A stretch of 34,563 bases of DNA, from the IMG/VR virus record IMGVR_UViG_3300042300_001193, positions 1 through 34,563 of that record; one strand, 5' to 3'. The notes beneath the pieces were generated by a model, which was given only the letters and a program-made list of their open reading frames with translations, did not search any database and was not told where the DNA came from. This DNA is from a virus. A program made the position numbers and the translations under genes. The number at the start of each line of letters is the position of its first letter. The stretch's first letter is position 1. Below are positions 7,655 through 14,814 of this stretch, one piece after another.

Positions 7655-8080
7655 ATGATATGTTCGCCTTGTACAAAATCGTGTAGCTTAAAACGTGGAA
7701 TTTGTCTGGGCTGTTATAGAACAATAAATGAAATAACATCTTGGTCACATTCAACTGACGAAGAAAAGTTGAAAATAAATGAAAGAGCTTCTTGGAGAAA
7801 AACGATGAGTTTTCAATCTATGACTGATGAAGAAATTTTACTGAATTCAGTATGTGAATTTTGTCATAGAACTACTTATGAAGTTCAACATTGGAGCAAG
7901 GCGAGCATTGACGATAAGCGGAGGATAAACTATATGGCAAACTGGAGAGCAAGTTTGTCCTCTACTTGTTGTGGTGAGTGTAAAACACAAAAATATCCAA
8001 ATAATGTTTTTAAATATAATAAATCGAATCTGTGTAAGATTTGTGAAAACTTGGTGAAAGAACCTTTGAATGAAGAATAA
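7655..8080 (+). CDS. Tandem DUF1289-type zinc-binding protein
   Basis: 141 residues. The first 50 match DUF1289: CSPCTKSCSLKRGICLGCYR with RTINEITSWSHSTDEEKLKI. A second, N-terminally trimmed copy follows (VCEFCHRTTYEVQHWSKASIDDKRRI), also with a trailing helix ending in NWRASL to mirror SWRKTM. A third cysteine set closes the protein (CCGEC ... CKICEN). Bacterial DUF1289 proteins are usually single-domain and of unknown function. Three presumed zinc sites suggest nucleic-acid or protein binding, which is inference. The ribosome-binding site AGGAA overlaps the RNR stop, so it is probably co-translated with the reductase. Confidence 0.7.
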   Translation: MICSPCTKSCSLKRGICLGCYRTINEITSWSHSTDEEKLKINERASWRKTMSFQSMTDEEILLNSVCEFCHRTTYEVQHWSKASIDDKRRINYMANWRASLSSTCCGECKTQKYPNNVFKYNKSNLCKICENLVKEPLNEE

Positions 8081-8621
8081 GTATGTAACGATTGGCATAG
8101 ATTTATCGATTACATGTCCTGCCATAACTGTACATATAGGCAAAAATTGGAATTGGAAAAATTGTATATTCCACTACTATACTTCAAATAAGAAATCAGT
8201 CTTCGGTGATAAGAACTTTGTAGGAACACACTATGCCGATTGGCAAACTGACATGGAGAGATATGGAAACATATCAAGCTATATTCTCTCTATAATAGAA
8301 AAATATTCACCACAATCAATCAATTTGGAAGGATATTCATTTGGTTCGACTGGTCAAGTGTACAATATTGGAGAAAATGGCGGAATATTAAAATGGAGAT
8401 TGTTTTCTGCTGGATATTCTTGTAATATTGTACCACCCACTGTAGTTAAAAAGTTTGCCACTGGAAAGGGCAATGCAAATAAAAGTTTAATGTACGATCA
8501 CTTTGTTCTTGACACAAATTTGAATTTGTGCGATATTTTGAATTGCAAAACTTCGGATAAGAGTCCATGTTCGGATGTTGTAGATTCATACTTTATTTGT
8601 AAATATGGACTTTTTAATTAG
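8070..8621 (+). CDS. RuvC-like Holliday junction resolvase / RNase H-fold nuclease
   Basis: 183 residues. The RNase H fold motifs are in order: strand 1 with the first acid (TIGIDLSITCPA, D11), a second acid in INLEGYSFG (E87), and a C-terminal helix with SDVVDSYF (D169 and D172). The loop PPTVVKKFATGKGNANK matches RuvC-like phage proteins. This supports metal-dependent cleavage of four-way junctions or other branched DNA during recombination-dependent replication or before packaging. T4 itself uses the unrelated endonuclease VII (gp49). The start overlaps the preceding gene by 11 bases. Confidence 0.8.
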   Translation: MKNKYVTIGIDLSITCPAITVHIGKNWNWKNCIFHYYTSNKKSVFGDKNFVGTHYADWQTDMERYGNISSYILSIIEKYSPQSINLEGYSFGSTGQVYNIGENGGILKWRLFSAGYSCNIVPPTVVKKFATGKGNANKSLMYDHFVLDTNLNLCDILNCKTSDKSPCSDVVDSYFICKYGLFN

Positions 8622-8630
8622 GAATGTCAA

Positions 8631-9005
8631 ATGACAAAAGCATCAAAATATGGATTGGATGTAGATTCTCCTTCCGTAGATAGCAAACTAAGCAATCAAG
8701 AAAATTATCAAAAGATTGCACAAGAACTTGCACAAATAAATTTATTTCAAGAAATCGTTGAGCAATACGTTGCAAAATTATTGACTGATAATGTTGGTAA
8801 TTTTGTTTCAATGTTGTTAAGCGGTTCTTCATTTTCTTCTGTTTTTTCAGGAGGTGGTAATAGCGAATTTAGGAATAGTTTTGCCACTGGCATTTCTAAT
8901 GCAATTAATGATCCTAGTAATATTGAAGTAAAGACTGCACTGGCAGATTATTTAAATGCGTATTTTGGACTTACTCCTACTACACCAATAGAACCAATTG
9001 AGTAA
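8631..9005 (+). CDS. Hypothetical protein with Gly/Ser-rich centre
   Basis: 124 residues with an AGGAA ribosome-binding site. A helical N-terminal half (NQENYQKIAQELAQINLFQEIVEQYVAKLL) leads into a small-residue linker (SMLLSGSSFSSVFSGGG) and a C-terminal helix ending in a Thr/Pro/Glu tail. No cysteine, no membrane anchor and no recognised family. The composition is more like a structural or assembly protein than an enzyme, although it lies between two nuclease genes. Confidence 0.5.
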   Translation: MTKASKYGLDVDSPSVDSKLSNQENYQKIAQELAQINLFQEIVEQYVAKLLTDNVGNFVSMLLSGSSFSSVFSGGGNSEFRNSFATGISNAINDPSNIEVKTALADYLNAYFGLTPTTPIEPIE

Positions 9006-9010
9006 ATTAT

Positions 9011-10270
9011 ATGACCAAAATTGTTTTTGATTTAGAAACTACTGATTTGTTTCCTTGCGGTCAAATTTTAAATTACGCATTTGTTTGTTTGCACGATAAT
9101 GGAAGTCGAGAAGAATTGATTGGTGATATTGAATTGAGTCCTGGACAATTGCCATCAGTAGATGCCATAAACACCACAAAGATTAATATATCAGATCATC
9201 TTCAGGGAAAACTTGACGATGAATTTCAAGCTATGTCTAAAATACATTCGTTTTTGATTAATATAATAGAAAATAGTCAAAAGCAAGTAGTTATGGTCGG
9301 ACATAATATTGCAAAGTTTGATTTGCATTTTCTGAGGACTTCATTAATAAGAAACGGATTTAATCCTTACTTCGGAAGAAACCTATCATTTGCCGATACC
9401 ATACATTTGGCTAAAAAGTATTGTGCTTTACGTCCAGATAAAATTCCTTCAAATTTTAAATTGTCTACCTTAGTAAAAGAATGGCTAAATTGTGATGATC
9501 AATCTTTTCACAATTCTCTTTCTGATGTAGAACACACAATAAATTTATTAAACTTCTTTGAGCAAGATGCTAAACTTACTGTAAATTTTAATACGTATGA
9601 AAATGTCAAGTTTTCTAAAGAAGAATTGCCTGCAACATATATTGCCACGTTTAAGAACGGCAAGTTGATGGAAACACCTGTTGTAAAAATATCCGAAAAT
9701 AAAAGTTACTCTTTGTGGTTGGATCTTTCCGTTGATTACAAATCTTTAGGCAGGAGCGCCGTACATTGGTTCAAAAAAGATTTGTCATCTTTTATTCCAT
9801 TGCGTAGATATACAAATAATAATGAAATTGTTGCAGCCATAAATTTCGTTCATAGTGAAGAGCAATCTTATTATAATGTTGAAACATTTTTTGATAGACA
9901 AGTGTGTGATGTAGAAAATCACATTTATTTGATGCCATATTCTGAAATAGAAATTCTTAGAAAGGCGATACATGAAAATAAACTCCAAGGTTTGGAGATG
10001 TCGAGTGATTATGCCAAAAAACTTTATATGCGTTTTATGATGAGGCGTGGTAATGAATTCATATTAAGCAAATATGTTTCAAATAGATACTTCAATAAAC
10101 AATTTGTGATAGATAAAAATGATGTAAACATTACACATTGGACTTTGCAAGAACAATACAAAAAGGCTTTGGAATTAAGCTCCAAGGAAAGTTCTAATCA
10201 TATTAATAGTTTAATAGAATTGTATGAAAATTTTGCAAAAAAGTTTGATTATGCTTTAGAGTCGTGTTAA
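9011..10270 (+). CDS. DEDDh 3'-5' exonuclease (exonuclease I/DnaQ superfamily)
   Basis: 419 residues. The N-terminal 200 residues hold the DEDDh active site: VFDLETTDLF (Asp and Glu), VGHNIAKFDLHFLR (Asp), and HNSLSDVEHT (His and Asp five residues apart, as in exonuclease I). A C-terminal half of about 220 residues (FIPLRRYTNNNEIVAAINFV onward) also resembles the accessory part of exonuclease I-type enzymes in general layout but cannot be assigned. The expected role is degradation or proofreading of single-stranded DNA, supporting recombination and host DNA breakdown. It is distinct from the T4 DexA gene by length, though DexA is in the same superfamily. Confidence 0.8.
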   Translation: MTKIVFDLETTDLFPCGQILNYAFVCLHDNGSREELIGDIELSPGQLPSVDAINTTKINISDHLQGKLDDEFQAMSKIHSFLINIIENSQKQVVMVGHNIAKFDLHFLRTSLIRNGFNPYFGRNLSFADTIHLAKKYCALRPDKIPSNFKLSTLVKEWLNCDDQSFHNSLSDVEHTINLLNFFEQDAKLTVNFNTYENVKFSKEELPATYIATFKNGKLMETPVVKISENKSYSLWLDLSVDYKSLGRSAVHWFKKDLSSFIPLRRYTNNNEIVAAINFVHSEEQSYYNVETFFDRQVCDVENHIYLMPYSEIEILRKAIHENKLQGLEMSSDYAKKLYMRFMMRRGNEFILSKYVSNRYFNKQFVIDKNDVNITHWTLQEQYKKALELSSKESSNHINSLIELYENFAKKFDYALESC

Positions 10271-10278
10271 TATATAAT
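10250..10278 (+). promoter_or_regulatory. Possible T4 middle-type promoter (MotA-like box plus TATAAT)
   Basis: TATGCTTTA at 10250-10258 fits the T4 MotA box consensus (two A/T, TGCTT, pyrimidine, A), followed after 14 bases by a perfect TATAAT at 10273-10278. No proper sigma70 -35 element lies 17 bases upstream. The usual spacer is slightly shorter, and I cannot see motA or asiA in this window, so a simple chance match inside the exonuclease gene is possible. Confidence 0.35.
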
Positions 10279-10299
10279 AGTATTAAATAGAGTTTTCCT

Positions 10300-10569
10300 A
10301 TGGATTTAAATTTTTGGACAATATCGATAGCCGTTGCATTCGTAGTAGGCTTAATATTAGGTTTTGTAGTGCAAGACTTAATTCACGTCAATCATATCGA
10401 ATCAAAGGTTAAATCCAAGCTAAAGAAAGAGAGAATGCACATTTGGGTATCGGCTTGGAGATATTGTATTTTTCGTGTAACGGATGAGTGGAACGATAAT
10501 GTAGAAGCATTTGCCATTCGTTGCGCCGAAGATACATTTGAGGATTGGCACAAAACATTAGAAAAATAG
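10300..10569 (+). CDS. Small membrane-anchored hypothetical protein
   Basis: 89 residues. One N-terminal transmembrane helix (about residues 6-24, WTISIAVAFVVGLILGFVV) is followed by a basic, helical cytoplasmic part (KVKSKLKKERMHIWVSAWRY) and an acidic, Trp-containing tail. Membrane insertion with the C-terminus inside is likely from the positive charges after the helix. No family is recognised. It is followed directly by the RNase H gene, with the intergenic bases forming a hairpin. Confidence 0.55.
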   Translation: MDLNFWTISIAVAFVVGLILGFVVQDLIHVNHIESKVKSKLKKERMHIWVSAWRYCIFRVTDEWNDNVEAFAIRCAEDTFEDWHKTLEK

Positions 10570-10571
10570 GA

Positions 10572-10590
10572 ATCTCCATAATTCGGAGAT
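10572..10590 (+). promoter_or_regulatory. Hairpin sequestering the Shine-Dalgarno of the RNase H gene
   Basis: ATCTCC (10572-10577) pairs perfectly with GGAGAT (10585-10590) around a 7-base loop. The 3' arm is the ribosome-binding site, four bases before the ATG at 10595. Transcripts read through from upstream would form it. It could lower translation or respond to temperature or ribosome passage; T4 uses comparable hairpins to control genes such as e and 49. Confidence 0.5.
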
Positions 10591-10594
10591 AAAA

Positions 10595-11443
10595 ATGCTA
10601 ATTATAGATTTTAATCAGATCATCATCTCATCGTTGATGGCACAATTAAAGAGTGACAAGACAAAAGAAATAAATGAGAATTTAGTAAGACACATAGTAC
10701 TATCGAACATACTACATCTAAAGAAAAAGTTTCCAGAATACAAAGAAATTGTTTTAGCTGCCGACGATAAAAATTACTGGCGCAAAGATTTTTTTCCATA
10801 CTACAAAGCACAAAGAAAGAAGTGGAGAGATGATTCCGAATTTGATTGGAATTTAATTTTCAATTGTCTAAACAAGATAAGAAACGAAGTCTCGGAAACC
10901 TTTCCGTACAAAGTAATACGTGTCGAAAAGGCCGAAGCTGATGATATTATTGCCACACTCTCAATAGATAAATCTCGTTCTGGCGAAAGTGTGATGATAG
11001 TTTCCGCTGATAAAGATTTTGTGCAATTGCAGAGATTTGATAACATCAGACAATATTCACCATTTATGAATAGGTTCTTGAATCATCCAAATCCTTTGGA
11101 ATTTTTAAAGGAACATATACTACAGGGCGATAGAGGTGATGGTGTACCAAACTTCTTATCAGCCGATGACACATTTGTTTCCGATAAAAGTCAGAAACCA
11201 ATTCGCAAAGAGAAACTTGCAACTTGGCTCAAGTCTGATCCAAAAACATTTTGTGATGATATAATGTTTAGAAACTTTAAAAGAAATGAACAAATAATTG
11301 ATCTTACAAAAATACCAGAAGATATAAAGGATAAGGTTAGACAAAATTATTCGTCATACATAATACCTAGTAGGAATAAATTATTTCCATATTTTGTCGA
11401 GAATCAATTAAATTTGTTATTGGAGGATATCAATGACTTCTAA
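10595..11443 (+). CDS. rnh: RNase H / 5'-3' flap nuclease, T4 Rnh type
   Basis: 282 residues (T4 enzyme 305). FEN/5'-nuclease acidic motifs are visible: MLIIDFNQI at the N-terminus, AADDKNYWRKDFFPYYKAQR (arch region with basic residues), EKAEADDIIATL, VSADKDFVQL and LQGDRGDGVPNFLS, which leads the helix-three-turn DNA-binding region. The enzyme removes RNA primers and adjacent DNA from lagging-strand fragments, acting with gp32. Its ribosome-binding site lies in a hairpin, and its C-terminal codons overlap the next gene by 11 bases. Confidence 0.92.
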   Translation: MLIIDFNQIIISSLMAQLKSDKTKEINENLVRHIVLSNILHLKKKFPEYKEIVLAADDKNYWRKDFFPYYKAQRKKWRDDSEFDWNLIFNCLNKIRNEVSETFPYKVIRVEKAEADDIIATLSIDKSRSGESVMIVSADKDFVQLQRFDNIRQYSPFMNRFLNHPNPLEFLKEHILQGDRGDGVPNFLSADDTFVSDKSQKPIRKEKLATWLKSDPKTFCDDIMFRNFKRNEQIIDLTKIPEDIKDKVRQNYSSYIIPSRNKLFPYFVENQLNLLLEDINDF

Positions 11444-11861
11444 AATAAGAACTGTGGGTGATGTGATAGATGCGGTAAGGAAAGAAATCAAAAAGGCAGA
11501 CAAAAAGAAACTTCTCAAAGAACATGATACACTTGCATTAAGAACATTACTGAGGCTTCAATTTGATGCAAATCCGATTGTTAAGCACGATTTGGCCGAA
11601 GGTGTACCAGAAGGTTCCATAAAGTCGTGGCCACATGAAGAGGCGCCTGCCAATCTTTCGACTATATATAAAGAGTACAAGAATTTTTTGTCTGCTAATA
11701 CTCACATGACCAAAGTTAAAAGAGAAATGAATTTTTTAAAAATTTTGGGCAAATTGAATACTAGAGATGCAACAATATTAGTCAGTGTAAAAGACAAAAA
11801 TCTTGACTTGGGTTTAACGAAAAAGGAATTACAATCAGTTTTTCCTGATACCTTTTTTTAG
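11433..11861 (+). CDS. Conserved T4-like phage protein (DUF6433-like)
   Basis: 142 residues with a strong GGAGG site inside the end of the RNase H gene. Features fitting a family widespread in marine T4-like phages (DUF6433, from memory) include LALRTLLRLQFDANPIVKHDLAEGVPEG, KREMNFLKILGKLNTRDATILVSVKDKNL and a C-terminal TKKELQSVFPDTFF. In those genomes it likewise sits beside rnh or other replication genes. No catalytic motif is visible; an accessory role in replication is suggested only by position. Confidence 0.65.
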   Translation: MTSKIRTVGDVIDAVRKEIKKADKKKLLKEHDTLALRTLLRLQFDANPIVKHDLAEGVPEGSIKSWPHEEAPANLSTIYKEYKNFLSANTHMTKVKREMNFLKILGKLNTRDATILVSVKDKNLDLGLTKKELQSVFPDTFF

Positions 11862-11867
11862 GATTTT

Positions 11868-12533
11868 ATGTCGAAGAAAAATATTCTAAGGTCGGTTTCT
11901 AAATTTGTTTTTCATTTGTCTTTGTTTTTGCTGACCTTTCATTTTACGTTTTACTGCTTTTCACTGTTCATTGATTTAAGCGAACCATTGCCCAATTCTG
12001 GAGTTGCAACAGACGCTATAAAAAGAAATCCTGTCATACACGAAATTTTCAGTAAAACTAGATGGTCGGAAGTTAGACCATGTGCTGAGTACATAAATGA
12101 AATGCAGCAATTTGATAAGGCCAAATCTTGTTCAAATTTAGCATTTGTATCGGAATACAACAAAACATTACCGGATAGTGTTTCAACACCACCTAGATGT
12201 TTTGTGCTTCCACATGGCTCACCTGATGTATTCTTCAGTGAAGAAAATTACATGAATTTTAGTCCGATAAGAATCGGTAATATGGGCTTCTTATCCATAG
12301 TAGGATTATATCATCCTGAAACCGAAACAATATTTCTTGTGGAAAATTATGATATAGCAAAGGTGTATAGACATGAATTGCAACATTATTTTCAACATAA
12401 ACTTGACCCTCAATTATTAAAGCATAATCATAAAGGTTTAGTATGGAATCTTTGCGAACCTAAGTATTATACGACTTCACAAGAACAAATAAATTTATAT
12501 AAACAACAACTACACTTGATTAGAAATCAATAG
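11868..12533 (+). CDS. Membrane-anchored putative zinc metalloprotease (HExxH)
   Basis: 221 residues, ATG preceded by AGGA. Residues 14-35 form a hydrophobic signal-anchor with a basic N-terminus, so the rest is probably periplasmic. H169-E170-L-Q-H173 (YRHELQHYFQHK) is a perfect HExxH zinc-peptidase motif in a helix, preceded by a strand (ETIFLVENY), the usual edge strand before the active-site helix. Four cysteines in the ectodomain (positions near 75, 88, 110 and 194) could form disulfides. The third zinc ligand is not obvious; a His or Glu after residue 180 is possible. It does not match a family I can name. It could trim an envelope protein or cell-wall component. Confidence 0.55.
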   Translation: MSKKNILRSVSKFVFHLSLFLLTFHFTFYCFSLFIDLSEPLPNSGVATDAIKRNPVIHEIFSKTRWSEVRPCAEYINEMQQFDKAKSCSNLAFVSEYNKTLPDSVSTPPRCFVLPHGSPDVFFSEENYMNFSPIRIGNMGFLSIVGLYHPETETIFLVENYDIAKVYRHELQHYFQHKLDPQLLKHNHKGLVWNLCEPKYYTTSQEQINLYKQQLHLIRNQ

Positions 12534-12561
12534 TGTGTTATAGTTAAATTAAGTTTACAAG

Positions 12562-12580
12562 AATAGTATTTAATACTATT
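12562..12580 (+). repeat. AT-only perfect inverted repeat in intergenic gap
   Basis: AATAGTATT and AATACTATT are perfect inverted copies around a single T, within the 105-base gap between the metalloprotease and zinc-ribbon genes. It is followed by an A-run, not a T-run, so it is not a good plus-strand terminator. An operator or weak processing hairpin is possible. A late-like AATAAATA lies further down the gap at 12616-12623. No tRNA or ORF is seen in the gap. Confidence 0.35.
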
Positions 12581-12638
12581 AAGAAAAAAAGTTGAAATGA
12601 AAGTCTCGAATTTTAATAAATAAATGGAGATACATTGT

Positions 12639-12893
12639 ATGCCAACATACGATTATCAATGTCAACAATGCCTACACACTTTCGAGGAGGTTTTAAAAAT
12701 CGATGACCGCAATCTACCTACTTTGTCTCCTTGCCCTCAATGTAACACAGAACAATCAATACTGCTTATCGTGGGTTCGCCACTAATAGCAGATCCAATT
12801 CGTATCGGTGTAAAAAAGCCTCATGGAGCATTTACTGAAAGAATGCAGGAAATGAAGAAGAGGCTAGGTCCAAAGGCAAACATTCAAGTATAA
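12639..12893 (+). CDS. FmdB-type zinc-ribbon protein (copy 1)
   Basis: 84 residues from ATG 12639; the upstream in-frame ATG at 12624 is part of the ribosome-binding site (ATGGAGA). MPTYDYQCQQCLHTFEEVLK followed by CPQC gives the two CxxC pairs of the FmdB/CxxC zinc-ribbon family. The C-terminal 35 residues (KKPHGAFTERMQEMKKRLGP) are basic and helical. Such proteins may bind nucleic acid or a partner; the function is not established. A second, shorter copy is encoded at 30835-31032. The stop is directly followed by the phoH ATG. Confidence 0.75.
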   Translation: MPTYDYQCQQCLHTFEEVLKIDDRNLPTLSPCPQCNTEQSILLIVGSPLIADPIRIGVKKPHGAFTERMQEMKKRLGPKANIQV

Positions 12894-13691
12894 ATGAAAA
12901 ACGATAATAACTACCTAAAGTACAACCTAGAAGATATTGATTTATCTGAATTTGAAAATATTGAAAATGCTGAAATTGAAGATAGATCAATTAAAATAGA
13001 AGATAAGAGAAGACGACAAAAAAAATTATTGAGGCGCATGTACGATTTAAAGTTCATAGAGCCAATAACAGAAAATCAAAAATTAGCATTTGAACATTGG
13101 TCAAATGATAAAAATTTGTTATTATTTGGTGCCGCAGGGTCCGGTAAAACTTTTTTGGCAATTTATTTTGCACTAAAAGAATTAAAAGCTGGAACCGTGA
13201 ACAAAATTTATATCGTCAGAAGTGCCGTTACTACTAGAGATCAGGGATTTCTTCCTGGTTCATTAGCAGAAAAAATGGCTCTGTATGAAATGCCATATAG
13301 AGATATTTTTAAACACATGACACTAAGAGCCGACACCTACGATATACTGAAAACAAAGGGATATTATGAGTTTATGTCAACTTCTTACATAAGAGGTTTA
13401 AACATAGACGATGCAATCATAATATTAGATGAAGCACAAAACTGTACATTTCATGAAATAGATTCTCTGTTGACACGAGTTGGTAAAAACACAAGATTGA
13501 TATTATGTGGTGACACTGCACAAAATGATTTGCAAATGCATAAAAAGATGGAAACTGGTATTAATGAACTGATATCTATTGTACATGATATGGAAGAGTT
13601 TGGTTGTGTAAAATTTACAATAGATGATATCGTAAGATCAGGCTTTGTAAAGAAATATTTACTTGCAAAAATGCGACTAGGTGTATTATAA
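12894..13691 (+). CDS. phoH: PhoH-like ATPase
   Basis: 265 residues. Walker A is intact (LLFGAAGSGKTFLA), Walker B is IIILDEAQNC, and sensor motif LILCGDTAQNDL follows; VRSAVTTRDQGFLPGSLAEKM is the PhoH-specific stretch. The family is an RNA-helicase-like SF1 ATPase, often linked with phosphate stress in hosts and very common in marine phages, where its job is still unclear. An N-terminal 50-residue acidic/basic extension precedes the core. It starts immediately after the zinc-ribbon stop. Confidence 0.93.
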   Translation: MKNDNNYLKYNLEDIDLSEFENIENAEIEDRSIKIEDKRRRQKKLLRRMYDLKFIEPITENQKLAFEHWSNDKNLLLFGAAGSGKTFLAIYFALKELKAGTVNKIYIVRSAVTTRDQGFLPGSLAEKMALYEMPYRDIFKHMTLRADTYDILKTKGYYEFMSTSYIRGLNIDDAIIILDEAQNCTFHEIDSLLTRVGKNTRLILCGDTAQNDLQMHKKMETGINELISIVHDMEEFGCVKFTIDDIVRSGFVKKYLLAKMRLGVL

Positions 13692-13722
13692 TCACCTGTC
13701 ATTTATCATATTGGAGTTTATT

Positions 13723-14295
13723 ATGTTGGTGATTATGTTTGGTCACAGAATGTATCGTGGCAAAGATACTGCTGCATTACATTTGATAGAGAAGCACGGA
13801 TTTAAGAGATTTGCATTTGCCGATGCGCTTAGACACCACGTTGGCAAATTGTACAATATGTCTTGGGAACAGTTGAGCACAGAACTTAAATCCGTGGTTG
13901 ATACAAGATACAATCTTACGCCTAGACAAATATTGCAAGATTTTGGCAGAGAGCAAAGAAATAGAGATCCACATATTTGGGTTAGACAGGTTTGTGAAGA
14001 AGTCAAAAATTCAGGGCTCAATAAAGTTGTAATAACAGATTTTAGATATCCAAACGAATATTATTACACCAAAAAGTCACTTGAAGATTGTAATGCAAGA
14101 ATAGTTACTATAAGAATAGATAGACCAGAACTAGATGATGCGCCGCTACCTGGAGCACAAAATGAATCCGAATTGGCTTTATCCGATTTCGGCGAATGGA
14201 ATCACATTATAAATAATGATTCGAGTGTGGATGATTTACATAAAAAGATTGAATATATATACCACAACATAAATGCTCAATTTATAGGAAGCTAA
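13723..14295 (+). CDS. Deoxynucleoside monophosphate kinase, T4 gp1-like
   Basis: 190 residues from the ATG at 13723, which has a TTGGAG site at the right distance; the frame extends to 13681, but that part overlaps phoH and lacks a ribosome-binding site. A P-loop-like segment near the N-terminus (MFGHRMYRGKDTAA), a FADALR segment, RQILQDFGREQRNRDPHIWVRQV and ITDFRYPNEY match phage dNMP kinases. These phosphorylate dTMP, dGMP and modified dCMP to diphosphates, feeding the RNR/ThyX pathway. The P-loop is unusual: G is displaced by one residue relative to the GxxxxGKD spacing. Confidence 0.82.
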   Translation: MLVIMFGHRMYRGKDTAALHLIEKHGFKRFAFADALRHHVGKLYNMSWEQLSTELKSVVDTRYNLTPRQILQDFGREQRNRDPHIWVRQVCEEVKNSGLNKVVITDFRYPNEYYYTKKSLEDCNARIVTIRIDRPELDDAPLPGAQNESELALSDFGEWNHIINNDSSVDDLHKKIEYIYHNINAQFIGS

Positions 14296-14297
14296 AC

Positions 14298-14456
14298 ATG
14301 TCGAGTAAAGATGCACTAAAAGAATTATTAAAGTCCGTCAAAAATAATGATGCCGTAAAAGCCGAAGAATCTTTCAAGAAGGTTATGGCCGAAAAGATCG
14401 TAGCAAAGATCAAAGAGCATTATAAGACGGTAGCAAAAAATATGTTCAAAAAGTAA
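14298..14456 (+). CDS. Small 52-residue helical protein (possible prohead-core-like)
   Basis: ATG at 14298 with AGGA nine bases upstream; stop TAA at 14454-14456. The product is two Lys/Glu-rich amphipathic helices: KDALKELLKSVKNNDAVKAE, then SFKKVMAEKIVAKIKEHYKT and a short KNMFKK end. The pattern (linker helix, then FKKVMAEKI..) is similar in general style to the small prohead core proteins of T4-like phages (gp67-type and relatives), but the protein is too short for a firm match. Gene is tight between dNMP kinase and gp33 (gap 2 bases upstream). Confidence 0.55.
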   Translation: MSSKDALKELLKSVKNNDAVKAEESFKKVMAEKIVAKIKEHYKTVAKNMFKK

Positions 14457-14484
14457 CATATTTAAAAAATAATGAACATTTTAT

Positions 14485-14516
14485 TTGACTTTTTTCTCGA
14501 TACGGTTTAGTATAAT
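14485..14516 (+). promoter_or_regulatory. Sigma70-like promoter upstream of gene 33
   Basis: TTGACT at 14485-14490 with TAGTAT 17 bases later (14508-14513); a perfect TATAAT overlaps at 14511-14516 with a 20-base spacer. It lies in the 82-base gap upstream of the ATG at 14539, so transcription would start near 14522. It would drive 33-59-32 as an early unit. Confidence 0.65.
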
Positions 14517-14538
14517 ATTTGACTATGGACAAATTCTG

Positions 14539-14814
14539 ATGGCGAGAAAAAAGCAAATGGAGTGTTTAGATACGGCCACAAATCAAGTTAAAATATTAAC
14601 GCCAGAGAAGTTTTCGATGATGGTCGAAGCTAAGGTTCAAACCGGCTTGACATATCTTGAGGCTATTATGGAATTTACCAATGAATATGATGTCGATCAT
14701 ACCGTGATCAAAAAACTAATCACACCAAACATTAGCTTCTCATTAAAACAAGAAGCCATTCAATTAAATCTAATTAGAACCAAAACAAAAAAGAATTCAA
14801 AAAAATTATTCTGA
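14539..14814 (+). CDS. 33: Late promoter transcription accessory protein, gp33-like
   Basis: 91 residues from ATG 14539; the longer frame from 14485 starts at the promoter -35 element and is not real. The core FSMMVEAKVQTGLTYLEAIMEFTNEYD followed by LITPNISFSLKQEAIQLNLI matches gp33 homologues of marine T4-like phages (short helix pair with the LTYLEAI and EA-x-LNLI patterns). gp33 links RNA polymerase to the sliding clamp gp45 and permits activation of late TATAAATA promoters, three of which are seen in the window. The TGA stop overlaps the gp59 ATG, as in T4 where 33 and 59 adjoin. Confidence 0.7.
   Translation: MARKKQMECLDTATNQVKILTPEKFSMMVEAKVQTGLTYLEAIMEFTNEYDVDHTVIKKLITPNISFSLKQEAIQLNLIRTKTKKNSKKLF

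Noticed and set aside
8732-8745. 14-base palindrome AAATAAATTTATTT
   Set aside because: Coding sequence of a helical protein in an AT-rich genome; no regulatory context.
12534-12638. Possible tRNA or small RNA in the intergenic gap
   Set aside because: No cloverleaf or T-loop sequence is visible; only AT-rich repeats.
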